From Aquimarina sp. AU58 (GTDB lineage: Bacteria > Bacteroidota > Bacteroidia > Flavobacteriales > Flavobacteriaceae), in the NCBI RefSeq assembly GCF_900312745.1, contig NZ_OMPD01000014.1:2728001-2792000 (forward strand): 64,000 nucleotides of DNA, in the 5' to 3' direction. Each line of letters begins with the position of its first letter. The first letter of the stretch is position 1. This document shows positions 7,228 to 15,882 of the stretch, piece by piece. The notes beneath the pieces were generated by a model. The model worked only from the letters and a program-made list of their open reading frames with translations. It was not told the origin of the DNA and ran no database searches. The translations under genes were made by a program, and so were the position numbers.

Positions 7228-9849
7228 TTAGAAATTAAAATCTAATCTAGCATAGTAATAAGCTCCACCAAATCCCATTTGAACAGCATCCCAGTATCCA
7301 CCAGCTTCTGTTTCACCATCATTTTGTTGATCGGGATATTCATTAAAAATATTGTTTCCTCCGATAGTAAACTTTAGGTTATCGGTAAGCTTATATCCTA
7401 CATTTAGGTCTGCAGTAATTTTAGCACCGTATACATCTTCTGCATCTGTGAAATCGATAAGAACAATCTCACTAAAATGTGTTAAACCAACCCCGGCATT
7501 AAATTTATTTTTGCTGTAATTGGCATTAAAAGAAAACTTACTTTCTGGAGCAGAAGCCAATAAAAATGCTTTTTCTCTTTCTCCAAAGAAGGTAGCTTGG
7601 TCTAAACTTCCATTGTTTATATTCTCAATGGTCATATTATTAATGTTTCCGGCTAGTGTTGCTGATATATTACCAAAATCAAAGTTTCCTTTCCAGGATA
7701 GTATTAAATCTAGCCCAATAGTTTCTGTATCTACACCATTAGCAAAGAATTGTGCTTCTGCCACATTTGGTATTTGAGGAGCAGCAAATGTTCCTGTTAA
7801 TACAATTCTATCTTTAACATTAATATAATACCCATCTACTGTAGCTGTAAAACCACCAAAAGTGGCTGTTGCTCCTAAGGCTCCGTTTAATGCTGTTTCT
7901 TCGTCGAGTTGTTGAATCCCAAAAGAAGCAGTTACAGGACTATTATTAGCAGATAATAAGGTTTCTGTTGCGACTCCACCCTGGAAATCAGTAAATCTAA
8001 GGTTGTAGTATATCTGAGCCAGAGAAGGAGCTCTAAAACCTGTACTTACAGATCCACGAATATTAACACCTTCTGTAGCTTTAATTCTAAAAGCTAATTT
8101 ACCATTAGTAGTACTTCCAAAATCACTATATTCTTCAAACCTACCTGCAACGCCTAATAAAAAACTATCAGAAATATCTAATTCTGCATCTGCATATATT
8201 GAAAGGTTAGATCTTGAACGATCTACTTCGTTTGCAGGACTATACCCAGGGAATCCCTGTGACCCACCAGGTCTCAATTCTCCAGAAAGTGGATCGGTAG
8301 GCTGTGTTTGACTTCCTGGATCTGTAATAGGTAAGCCATTAACATCATATGTTGCATAAGACCCTTCTTCGCCAGCAAAAATTTCGAAATTTTCAATTCT
8401 GTATTCTGTACCAAAAGCGATGTTTAATCCTTTAAGAATGTTTGGATAATATTTAGAAAGGTCAAGACTGGTTGTGTTTTGACTTAGGCTATGTCCACCA
8501 GCATCAAAATCTGTTGGTGAAGAGCCTTGTAACGAGGCGTTTAAAGTTCCTTTTATGAAATAATGAAAATTATTTTTACCCCAGGTATTATTAATATCAA
8601 TTTTCCAACCGCCTTTAGTTTCTGTTCTAACACCAGCAGAAACAGAATTGTCGATGATATTTGATGTTATCCTTGGGGTAAAACCGTTTGAATAAATAGA
8701 AGGTACAACACGTTCTCCATCATTACGTGTAAATGCAAAAGCGTCTGTATCACGATAATTTCTTCCTCCAAAAGCATATATCTCAGTTTTTTCAGATATT
8801 GGGATTGCAGCATTAGCAAAGAAATTAAAACCATCTATAGCAGCCTCTCCAAAACCTCTCCTGAAATCAAAACCAGGACGTAGTGTTTTGTTTTTGCTAA
8901 TATATTCTGTAGTAAAGTTTGCGTAACCATCTTCTCCGATTTCTACTCCATAGTTAGCGGTTATTTTTACAGATCCTCCATCAAAACTTTTATCATCAGC
9001 AATGATGTTCCCATCATTTTCGGTATCGAGTCGATTTCCTTCGGTATTAGGAGTTCCCACAGGAAAATCTCCTTTTGCATTCGCATTATAAGCACCGTAA
9101 CTAATACTTCCTGTTAATTTATTTACATTATCTTTTAGAACAATATTAATAACACCAGCAATAGCATCAGATCCATACTGTGCTGCAGCGCCATCTCTTA
9201 AAACTTCAATTCTTTTTATAGCAGACGCAGGAATAGCATTGAGATCTGTTCCAGAGTTCCCTCTTCCACGAGTTCCAAAAACATTAATTAAAGAAGAAGA
9301 ATGTCTTCTTTTTCCATTTATTAAAACCAAAGTTTGATCGGGCCCAAGACCACGTAAAGTTGCCGGGTCGATATGATCTGCACCATCTGATCCAGATTGC
9401 TTATTAGCATTAAAAGAAGGAGCCGCATACTGCAAGAGTTCATTAATTTCTATTTTACCACTTTTGGTAATAACATCTTGCATATCGATAATGTCAATTG
9501 CTACAGGAGTATCGGTTGCAGTTCTTTTTGGACTTCTGGATCCAACCACAATAATAGTACTTAATGCTTCTCCTTCGAGGAGAGTGACATCTATTTTTTC
9601 TTGTGTTCCTACTTCTATTTCTTGTGTCTCAAAACCGATATAGCTATATATAAGAATAGCATTTGCATCTACAGCAATTGAATAGTTTCCTTGATTATCT
9701 GTTGTCGTACCTTTTGCAGATCCTTTTTCTATAATATTTACATAAGGTATTGGAGATCCTGAAGAGTCAGTAACTGTTCCTGTTATTACTTGTTGGCTAA
9801 AACACCAACTGGTGAATAAGCAAAATAAAATGAGTGTGATTTTTTTCAT
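7228..9849 (-). CDS. TonB-dependent outer-membrane receptor 2
   Basis: The protein has 873 residues. The signal peptide (1-18, SWCFS before QQ) is followed by a carboxypeptidase-regulatory-like domain (VITGTVTDSSGSPIPYVNI) and a plug with VLINGKRRH and RIEVLRDGAAAQYGSDAIAG. The barrel ends YYYARLDFNF. Its first 240 residues closely parallel receptor 1, so the two are paralogues. Receptor 2 is about 115 residues shorter, with differences in barrel loops that normally determine substrate. No SusD-like gene is adjacent. The gene ends in a strong terminator and shares an upstream block with receptor 1. The substrate is unknown. Confidence 0.9.
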   Translation of the reverse strand: MKKITLILFCLFTSWCFSQQVITGTVTDSSGSPIPYVNIIEKGSAKGTTTDNQGNYSIAVDANAILIYSYIGFETQEIEVGTQEKIDVTLLEGEALSTIIVVGSRSPKRTATDTPVAIDIIDMQDVITKSGKIEINELLQYAAPSFNANKQSGSDGADHIDPATLRGLGPDQTLVLINGKRRHSSSLINVFGTRGRGNSGTDLNAIPASAIKRIEVLRDGAAAQYGSDAIAGVINIVLKDNVNKLTGSISYGAYNANAKGDFPVGTPNTEGNRLDTENDGNIIADDKSFDGGSVKITANYGVEIGEDGYANFTTEYISKNKTLRPGFDFRRGFGEAAIDGFNFFANAAIPISEKTEIYAFGGRNYRDTDAFAFTRNDGERVVPSIYSNGFTPRITSNIIDNSVSAGVRTETKGGWKIDINNTWGKNNFHYFIKGTLNASLQGSSPTDFDAGGHSLSQNTTSLDLSKYYPNILKGLNIAFGTEYRIENFEIFAGEEGSYATYDVNGLPITDPGSQTQPTDPLSGELRPGGSQGFPGYSPANEVDRSRSNLSIYADAELDISDSFLLGVAGRFEEYSDFGSTTNGKLAFRIKATEGVNIRGSVSTGFRAPSLAQIYYNLRFTDFQGGVATETLLSANNSPVTASFGIQQLDEETALNGALGATATFGGFTATVDGYYINVKDRIVLTGTFAAPQIPNVAEAQFFANGVDTETIGLDLILSWKGNFDFGNISATLAGNINNMTIENINNGSLDQATFFGEREKAFLLASAPESKFSFNANYSKNKFNAGVGLTHFSEIVLIDFTDAEDVYGAKITADLNVGYKLTDNLKFTIGGNNIFNEYPDQQNDGETEAGGYWDAVQMGFGGAYYYARLDFNF

Positions 9850-9869
9850 AAAAAATGTTTATTTAAGGT

Positions 9870-9914
9870 GATTGTGTCCTTAAATATATCTAAAAGGTTG
9901 GTATTTAGCATAAA
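9870..9914 (-). promoter_or_regulatory. Shared upstream block of the TonB receptor genes, copy 2
   Basis: The plus strand reads GATTGT, then TTAAATATATCTAAAA and GTATTTAGCATAAA. It matches 6821-6865 except for a few substitutions and one- to two-base spacer differences. It starts 21 bases upstream of the receptor 2 start codon. Confidence 0.5.
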
Positions 9915-10020
9915 CTCTCACATGTTTTTTAATTGAATCCCTGGTTTCATTGACGATTGCAGTTAAAAAAAAGAAGTATCAAAATTGCTTATAAAACCAA
10001 AAAAGATGAACATTATTTAT

Positions 10021-10067
10021 AACTTAAGGGTGTAAGGATTTACGTTAATATTTTACACCCTTAAGTT
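10021..10067 (-). terminator. Hairpin downstream of the small peptide gene
   Basis: Perfect 15-base arms (AACTTAAGGGTGTAA at 10021-10035, complement at 10053-10067) surround a 17-base loop. It lies 27 bases past the stop codon of the 55-residue peptide gene. The following tract on the minus strand is AT-rich but not a pure T run, so it could be a terminator or a 3' stabilising structure. Confidence 0.6.
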
Positions 10068-10093
10068 TCGAGATATTTAATTACTTTCACTAA

Positions 10094-10261
10094 TTATACA
10101 CAAGGAGAATTCCATGGCAGTGCGCATAAGGGAGCACTCCATTCACCACCACAAGCTAGACAATCTTGTTCGTTTCTCGGCCATCCAGAACCCTTAATAA
10201 CCTGAAGTTGTTTTCTGTTAAGTTTCTGGACTCCTTTAAAATTTAAAATTGTTTGTAACAT
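10094..10261 (-). CDS. Small Cys/Trp-rich bacteriocin-like (double-Gly leader type) peptide
   Basis: This 55-residue gene is too short for ordinary ORF lists. The N-terminal half starts MLQTILNFKGVQKLNRKQLQ and ends VIKGSG. It resembles the leaders of flavobacterial bacteriocin/ComC-type peptides, in which an NxxGVxxLxKxxQ pattern leads to a Gly-Gly-like cleavage site; here the site would be GSG (24-26). The predicted core of about 29 residues carries Cys34, Cys37, Cys46 and Cys54 and three Trp (27, 41, 50), with a CLACGGEW motif. It has its own hairpin downstream. No modifying enzyme, peptidase-type ABC exporter or immunity gene is adjacent. It could be a secreted peptide, a RiPP precursor or a signal. 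The reading frame is clear; the function is inferred. Confidence 0.7.
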   Translation of the reverse strand: MLQTILNFKGVQKLNRKQLQVIKGSGWPRNEQDCLACGGEWSAPLCALPWNSPCV

Positions 10262-10401
10262 AATTTTTGGTTTTAAGATTTATACTATGATTTTAAATCA
10301 TCACCTAAATTTAGGTTTTTCAAATAAAGCTGCGCCAATTATTTATCATAAATTATTTATAAATAGAGGTTTACATAGAAAGATTTATATGATAAACAAC
10401 A

Positions 10402-10438
10402 TAAAAAAACCCGAACCCTATTAGAGATCCGGTTTTTA
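10402..10438 (-). terminator. Likely terminator of the 174-residue secreted protein gene
   Basis: AAAAAACCCGA and TCCGGTTTTT form an imperfect stem. The complement of the A-run gives a T-tract on the minus strand. It lies just past the stop codon at 10465. Confidence 0.55.
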
Positions 10439-10464
10439 ATTATTAATTAATATTGTCTAAATAT

Positions 10465-10989
10465 TTAGTTTTCTTGATATTTATATACAATTGTAGTTAC
10501 TTCATCTATTTTAGAATCATACATTTCTAGGATAAAATTTTTATTTTCATCGAAATACCCTAAACAATTATCATTACCCCCAGAGTTTACAATATAGAGC
10601 CCTTTTCTTAGAGGTCTTACTTTAGCAATTTTATCTCCTGATTTATTTAAAAAAGTTACGATAAAACCTTTTTCATCAGCTACTTTAGTATAACCCATCA
10701 TATCCGAAGTTGTTTCAAACTTTTGTACAACTACTTCTTCATCTTCATAAATTGCAGATTGATTAATTTGATCTTCACCATCTGGACTAAACTTTATTTT
10801 ACCTTTTTTAGTAATGACTTCTTGCTTTTTAATAACTTTTTCTTCACCATTAGGTCCTTTAATACGAATAGTTTTAGTTACTGTTTCTTGTGAAGAGTTT
10901 TGTTGATCTTTTTTTTCGTCTGATTGTGCGTGGTTAACAGTAGTACATATCATAAATACTACTGTGATTAGAGTTTTTAAAGTTTTCAT
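10465..10989 (-). CDS. Secreted protein of unknown function
   Basis: This 174-residue protein has a signal peptide (1-21, TTVNHAQ cleavage region). A charged Lys/Glu/Gln-rich stretch follows (about 24-75), including IRIKGPNGEEKVIKKQE. A compact C-terminal domain (about 85-174) contains GFIVTFLNKSGDKIAKV and NCLGYFDENKNFILEMYD. I do not recognise the family. It is probably periplasmic or surface-exposed. It lies upstream of the small peptide gene on the same strand, but a terminator separates them, so joint function is not supported. Confidence 0.65.
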   Translation of the reverse strand: MKTLKTLITVVFMICTTVNHAQSDEKKDQQNSSQETVTKTIRIKGPNGEEKVIKKQEVITKKGKIKFSPDGEDQINQSAIYEDEEVVVQKFETTSDMMGYTKVADEKGFIVTFLNKSGDKIAKVRPLRKGLYIVNSGGNDNCLGYFDENKNFILEMYDSKIDEVTTIVYKYQEN

Positions 10990-11104
10990 TTGTGTATTTA
11001 TTAGATATAAAACTACAAAAAAACTAAAATATGCTAAAATCTAAAGACTTTAATTGGAAATTTTTGCTGTAATTTATTTATTAAATAATCTTATGAATCT
11101 GTAC

Positions 11105-11136
11105 TTGTTTACTATAGATGAATAGCATTATCTTTG
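11105..11136 (+). promoter_or_regulatory. Bacteroidota-type promoter of ychF
   Basis: TTG (11105-11107) and TATCTTTG (11129-11136) are separated by 21 bases, which fits the -33/-7 pattern of the Bacteroidota housekeeping sigma factor. The transcript would start about 60 bases before the ychF ATG. Confidence 0.65.
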
Positions 11137-11197
11137 CACTCTTAAAAATTGGGAGCGAACTATAGAATATATCCCAACCATTATTAATATACGTACC

Positions 11198-12292
11198 ATG
11201 AAAGCAGGAATCGTAGGGTTACCAAATGTTGGAAAATCAACATTGTTTAATTGTTTATCTAATGCAAAAGCACAGAGTGCTAATTTTCCTTTTTGTACCA
11301 TAGAACCCAATATTGGGGTGGTGAATGTACCAGACCATAGGCTGGAGAAGCTAGAGGAGTTAGTAGTACCCGAACGGGTAATCCCCGCAACGGTAGAAAT
11401 TGTGGATATTGCAGGTTTAGTAAAAGGAGCGAGTAAAGGAGAAGGATTAGGGAATCAGTTTTTAGGAAATATTAGAGAAACAGATGCTATAATACATGTA
11501 TTACGTTGTTTTGATAATGATAATATTGTTCATGTAGATGGCTCGGTAGACCCAATTAGAGATAAAGAAACTATCGATATAGAATTACAGCTTAAAGATC
11601 TGGAAAGCGTAGAGAAAAAACTGGATAAAGTAAAAAGGGCAGCCAAAACCGGTAATAAAGAAGCACAAAAGGAAGAAGCAATTTTACTAAAACTTAGAGA
11701 AGGGCTAGAAGCAGGAATATCGGTTAGAGCAATCGACATCTCTGAAGATGATCATACCGCATATGTTAGACCATTGCAGTTTATAACAGATAAACCAGTA
11801 CTTTATGTTTGCAATGTTGACGAAGGGGCTGCAGTCGATGGAAATGATTATGTGAAAAAAGTAAAAGAAACTGTTGCATCAGAAAGAGCAGAAGTAATAG
11901 TGTTAGCAGTAGGTACCGAAGCTGATATTACCGAGTTAGATGATTATGAAGAGCGCCAATTATTTTTGCAGGATATGGGATTAAAAGAAGCAGGAGCATC
12001 AGTATTAATTCGCGCAGCATATAAATTATTAAACCAGCAAACGTATTTTACTGCTGGCGAGAAAGAAGTAAGAGCATGGACGGTTAATATAGGAGCTACT
12101 GCACCACAAGCAGCAGGAGTGATTCATACCGATTTTGAGAAAGGTTTTATACGAGCAGAAGTTATTAAGTATGATGATTTTGTAAAGTATGGTAGCGAAT
12201 CCAAGGTGAGAGAAGCCGGAAAGCTTGGAGTAGAAGGAAAGGCATATGTCGTAAATGACGGAGATGTAATGCATTTCTTATTTAATGTATAA
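11198..12292 (+). CDS. ychF: Redox-regulated ATPase/GTPase YchF
   Basis: The 364-residue length is the family norm. G1 is GLPNVGKST (7-15), the G3 region is DIAGLVKGASKGEGLGNQFL, and the G4 region is NVDE, the variant linked to ATP preference in YchF/OLA1. A coiled-coil insert rich in Lys/Glu (about 120-165) precedes the last G motifs. The C terminus is a TGS domain (FTAGEKEVRAWTV onward). YchF binds ribosomes and is linked to translation and oxidative stress. It is a single-gene unit with a promoter in front and a strong terminator behind. Confidence 0.97.
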   Translation: MKAGIVGLPNVGKSTLFNCLSNAKAQSANFPFCTIEPNIGVVNVPDHRLEKLEELVVPERVIPATVEIVDIAGLVKGASKGEGLGNQFLGNIRETDAIIHVLRCFDNDNIVHVDGSVDPIRDKETIDIELQLKDLESVEKKLDKVKRAAKTGNKEAQKEEAILLKLREGLEAGISVRAIDISEDDHTAYVRPLQFITDKPVLYVCNVDEGAAVDGNDYVKKVKETVASERAEVIVLAVGTEADITELDDYEERQLFLQDMGLKEAGASVLIRAAYKLLNQQTYFTAGEKEVRAWTVNIGATAPQAAGVIHTDFEKGFIRAEVIKYDDFVKYGSESKVREAGKLGVEGKAYVVNDGDVMHFLFNV

Positions 12293-12311
12293 AAATATCT
12301 TGTTGATTTAT

Positions 12312-12346
12312 AAAGCCCTTTCTGGTAATGCTAGAAAGGGCTTTTT
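12312..12346 (+). terminator. Rho-independent terminator after ychF
   Basis: The arms AAAGCCCTTTCT (12312-12323) and AGAAAGGGCTTT (12333-12344) surround a 9-base loop, with a T-run after the stem. It lies 20 bases past the ychF stop codon. Confidence 0.9.
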
Positions 12347-12411
12347 GTTGGGTATCGTAATTAGAAAGTTTTTAGATTTTTCAAAAATAACAATACTACT
12401 ATTTTTGAAAA

Positions 12412-13302
12412 ATGCAAAATAGTAAGTTATCCTCGTACGGAATTGCATTGGCAATTGTTGGTATCGTTTTATTCTCTGCAAAAGCAGTATTAGTCAAATT
12501 AGCGTATAAATTTGAAATAAGCTCAGAACATCTATTATTGTTTAGAATGTTGTTTTCTTTACCTATATACATTGTACTGGCCTTGTATAAAAAACCAGTA
12601 GAGAAAAATAAAATTAGAAGAATAGATTACTTGTGGATTTTATTTTTTGGGTTCGTTGGGTATTATTTAGCTAGTTATTTTGATTTCCTTGGATTGCAAT
12701 ACATTAAGGCAGGGTTAGAACGAATAATTCTTTTTATTTATCCAACACTGGTTATTATTATTTCACGTATTTTTTTGAAGAATATAATAACGAAGCGACA
12801 ACTATTAGCTATTTTACTAACATATATAGGTGTGATCGTTACATTTTGGGGAGAGCTTCGAATTGAAACTACGCATGTCATTCTAGGTGGTACTTTGGTT
12901 TTCTTAAGTGCATTAACCTATGCTATTTATCTCGTAGGGAGCGGATGGTTAATTCCTAAGTTTGGTGTAGTAACTTTTACTTCATATGCAATGATAGTTT
13001 CATCTCTATGTATAATTATTCAATATTTGATTTTTGATAGGCAAAATATAATGAACTATCCCTTAGAAGTATATTTTATTTGTATTATCATGGCAGTCTT
13101 TTCTACAATTATACCTTCTTATTTGGTATCTGCAGCTATTGCTAAATTGGGAGCTTCTAATTTTTCGATTATAGCAAGTTTGGGACCTGTATCTACAATT
13201 TTATTGGCTTATTTCCTTTTGGGAGAAAACTTGTCAATAATTCAGATAATTGGTGCTACAATAGTGATTCTTGGAGTATATGTAATCTCAAAGAAAAAAT
13301 AA
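12412..13302 (+). CDS. EamA/DMT-family transporter
   Basis: The protein has 296 residues with about ten hydrophobic helices arranged as two EamA repeats (roughly 10-145 and 155-293). The second repeat ends with GASNFSIIASLGPVSTILLAYFLLGE, a typical drug/metabolite transporter pattern (the Gly-Pro and the LGE after the helix are characteristic). Members export metabolites such as amino acids or purines; the substrate cannot be told from sequence. It is an inner-membrane protein in its own unit, between the ychF terminator and the hybrid kinase gene. Confidence 0.88.
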   Translation: MQNSKLSSYGIALAIVGIVLFSAKAVLVKLAYKFEISSEHLLLFRMLFSLPIYIVLALYKKPVEKNKIRRIDYLWILFFGFVGYYLASYFDFLGLQYIKAGLERIILFIYPTLVIIISRIFLKNIITKRQLLAILLTYIGVIVTFWGELRIETTHVILGGTLVFLSALTYAIYLVGSGWLIPKFGVVTFTSYAMIVSSLCIIIQYLIFDRQNIMNYPLEVYFICIIMAVFSTIIPSYLVSAAIAKLGASNFSIIASLGPVSTILLAYFLLGENLSIIQIIGATIVILGVYVISKKK

Positions 13303-13392
13303 AATAAGGGAAAATCTATTCGCCTATAAAAAGTTTCAATGTTATTTTTGAGTATTTTTTAATGTTTTTTCATTAATTTAACACTCTAATTA

Positions 13393-13408
13393 GTAAGTGT
13401 TTACTTAC
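13393..13408. promoter_or_regulatory. Inverted repeat upstream of the hybrid kinase gene
   Basis: GTAAGT-GTTT-ACTTAC is a perfect 6-bp inverted repeat about 60 bases before the start codon. A -7-like TAGATTTG follows at 13453-13460. It may be an operator; no regulator can be assigned. Confidence 0.35.
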
Positions 13409-13468
13409 GTTGATGGGGATTGCTTTCCAAAGAAAAGATTGGATAAGTAAATTAGATTTGTAATATTT

Positions 13469-14971
13469 ATGAGTAAAGGGGGGTTAAGGATAGTAGTACT
13501 GTACTGCTTTGTATTTATTAGTATTGTTGGTTATGGACGAATAAACGATAATACTGATGACAGCAAAGTAGCATCACTAGAGACATCCAGTAGAGGTATA
13601 ATAAAACCGGTAGAGGTTAAAAAGGTAAACTTTGATGAAGATATATATCAAAGAGAGCTTGAAAACAATAAACAAGAAGCGTATTTAGAAGAGATAGCCA
13701 GAAAAAATGCTATTATTAATATACTGTTGGTGAGTCTTGTTTTATTATTAATCATCTTGTTTTTATTGTATAGGAAATATAGAGTGAGAAAAAAAAATAG
13801 CGATGCTTTAAAAGAAAAAAATGAGCAGCTTATCGAAGCAAAGGCAGAAGCAGAAAAACTTACCAATACAAAATCTCAATTTATTTCTACAGTGAGTCAT
13901 GAACTAAGAACTCCTCTTTATGGAGTGGTAGGGATTACCACATTATTGTTGGAAGAAAAAGATATTTCGCCAAAGCACAAAAAATTACTTAGTTCATTAA
14001 AATTTTCTGGAGACTACCTTTTGGATTTAATAAATAAAGTATTGAAAATAAGTAAGATTGAGTCTAATAATGAAAAACTTACAAAGACTCCTACAAACCT
14101 ACTTCAGCTTTCTCAGAACTTATTATATTCTTTTGAGTACCAGGCAAAAAATAAAAATAACGAGCTTATTTTAGAAATACCTAATGAACTACCAGATGTA
14201 CTAAATGTAGATTCTCTTAAAATATCGGAAGTTCTAATTAATCTGATCGGAAATTCATCAAAGTTTACTGAAAATGGAAAAATATGGCTTAGAATAAAAA
14301 TCCTCTCTATCGAGAATGAGATGATTACTATTAGATATGAAGTAGAGGATAATGGTGTAGGAATCCCAGAAGATAAAAAAGAGTTTGTATTCGAGAAGTT
14401 TTCCCAGGTAGGTAGAGAGTTTAATAAGTCTGAAGGAACAGGATTAGGTTTATCTATTGTTAAAAATCTTTTAGAGATGATGGATAGCAAAATTTATTTG
14501 GACAGTAAAGAAGGGAGAGGAACCAAGTTTCATTTTGATTTACAATTAGAAATTATAGATGAAAAGGAAGAGAAAGAAATAGACTCGAATAGTAATAACA
14601 TCAATACTGTTTATAGACGAATATTGGTGGCAGAGGATAATAAAATAAATCAAATTGTTACCAAAAACCTTTTAAATATAATAGGGTATGACTGTACTAT
14701 TGTAGAGAATGGCTTTAATGCTTTGCAAATGGTTAAAAAAGAAGATTTTGATCTTATTCTGATGGATTTAAATATGCCTTATCTTAATGGAACAGAAGCT
14801 ACCAGACGTATACGAGAATTTAATGAGATCACACCCATTATTGCTCTTACAGCTGCAGAGTTAAGTGAAGTGCAAGAAGAATGTATGGAAATAGGAATGA
14901 ATGATATTATTAATAAACCATTAAATAAGAATGACCTTAAAAACATTATAGCAAAGCATTTGTTGCCTTAG
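13469..14971 (+). CDS. Membrane-bound hybrid histidine kinase with receiver domain
   Basis: The protein has 500 residues. A signal-like hydrophobic N terminus (5-22), a short periplasmic part (about 23-80) and one helix (81-101) are followed by a coiled-coil linker. The HisKA H-box is SHELRTPL, with phospho-acceptor His144. The ATPase domain shows NLIGNSSKFTENG, DNGVGIPED, FEKFSQVG and GTGLGLSIV. The C-terminal receiver (from about 383) has the VAEDN acidic pair, phospho-acceptor Asp433 in LMDLNMP, and Lys483. No output domain follows, so the signal would pass to another protein. It has no dedicated sensor fold and no adjacent regulator gene. A -7-like element lies only nine bases before the ATG, so the leader may be very short. 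It ends three bases from a convergent gene. Confidence 0.93.
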   Translation: MSKGGLRIVVLYCFVFISIVGYGRINDNTDDSKVASLETSSRGIIKPVEVKKVNFDEDIYQRELENNKQEAYLEEIARKNAIINILLVSLVLLLIILFLLYRKYRVRKKNSDALKEKNEQLIEAKAEAEKLTNTKSQFISTVSHELRTPLYGVVGITTLLLEEKDISPKHKKLLSSLKFSGDYLLDLINKVLKISKIESNNEKLTKTPTNLLQLSQNLLYSFEYQAKNKNNELILEIPNELPDVLNVDSLKISEVLINLIGNSSKFTENGKIWLRIKILSIENEMITIRYEVEDNGVGIPEDKKEFVFEKFSQVGREFNKSEGTGLGLSIVKNLLEMMDSKIYLDSKEGRGTKFHFDLQLEIIDEKEEKEIDSNSNNINTVYRRILVAEDNKINQIVTKNLLNIIGYDCTIVENGFNALQMVKKEDFDLILMDLNMPYLNGTEATRRIREFNEITPIIALTAAELSEVQEECMEIGMNDIINKPLNKNDLKNIIAKHLLP

Positions 14972-14974
14972 TTT

Positions 14975-15751
14975 TTAATGAGAAGGATATATCTTATTAA
15001 TAAATGAAATGACGTTTTTAACCACAATTTCTGTACTCTCCTTATGTGGTGTATGCCCAATATCAGGAATTAGTAAATCTTCAGAGTAACCCGATGTGTT
15101 TTTTACAATAGAATTTACCTGACCCAGTGTTCCATACTCATCTTTTTCACCCTGAATTATTAGAGAAGGACATTTAATCTTAGGTAAATATTCTTCAATA
15201 TTCCAGGATTGATAAGATTCAGAAAGCCATGTCTCTGTCCACATTTTAAAAACAGCTTCAGTTTTATTTCCATGGTATTTATATAGTTTTTCTTTAAGAG
15301 AAGTATTTTGATACGCAAGGACTGCCGCTTTAATACCGTTAATGGTTTCTTGCTCTACAAATACATGGGCCCCTTCTGTAATAATACCTGTAATTTTTTC
15401 TGGAAACAAAGCTGCGGTTAATAAGGCAATACTACCACCATCACTATGGCCAAATAATACCACATTTCTTACCTCTAAATTCTGTATTATTTTTCCTAGA
15501 ATATAAGCCTCTTCTTTTAAGTAATCATTATTTCTTTTAGAAGTAATAAAAGGAGCAGATTTACCATACCCCTGGCGATCATACGAAAGAATATTGCAAC
15601 CTGCTTTTTTTGCTATTTGTTTGGGGAAATCTTTCCATAATTCAATACACCCTAAAGAATCATGTAAAAAAATAACGGTTACCTTTTCTGGAGCTAGTAA
15701 CTCAGGGCTTTTAGAGAATTGTAATCGCTGTTTATCAATTATTAAATCCAA
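14975..15751 (-). CDS. Alpha/beta-fold hydrolase
   Basis: The protein has 258 residues. HDSLG near residue 30 gives the oxyanion region. The nucleophile elbow is GHSDGGS (Ser103), the acid is probably Asp204 in GEKDEYG, and the base is His233 in IGHTPH. There is no signal peptide, so it is cytoplasmic. Esterase, lactonase or C-C hydrolase activity is possible; the substrate is unknown. Its stop codon lies three bases from that of the convergent kinase gene. Confidence 0.85.
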   Translation of the reverse strand: MDLIIDKQRLQFSKSPELLAPEKVTVIFLHDSLGCIELWKDFPKQIAKKAGCNILSYDRQGYGKSAPFITSKRNNDYLKEEAYILGKIIQNLEVRNVVLFGHSDGGSIALLTAALFPEKITGIITEGAHVFVEQETINGIKAAVLAYQNTSLKEKLYKYHGNKTEAVFKMWTETWLSESYQSWNIEEYLPKIKCPSLIIQGEKDEYGTLGQVNSIVKNTSGYSEDLLIPDIGHTPHKESTEIVVKNVISFINKIYPSH

Positions 15752-15834
15752 AATAGTGGTTTTGTTATAAAAAGTGCTAAAAATAAGCTAAAGTCTATGC
15801 AAATTGTATATTTTGCATCATCAAAATTGACACA

Positions 15835-15856
15835 CTAGACATTTTTTTAAGTCTAG
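15835..15856. promoter_or_regulatory. Inverted repeat upstream of the M61 peptidase gene
   Basis: CTAGAC (15835-15840) and GTCTAG (15851-15856) form a 6-bp inverted repeat around an AT-rich spacer, 27 bases before the ATG. It may be an operator or a leader hairpin. Confidence 0.3.
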
Positions 15857-15882
15857 CTAAAGTAAATAGTTAATCCAATACA

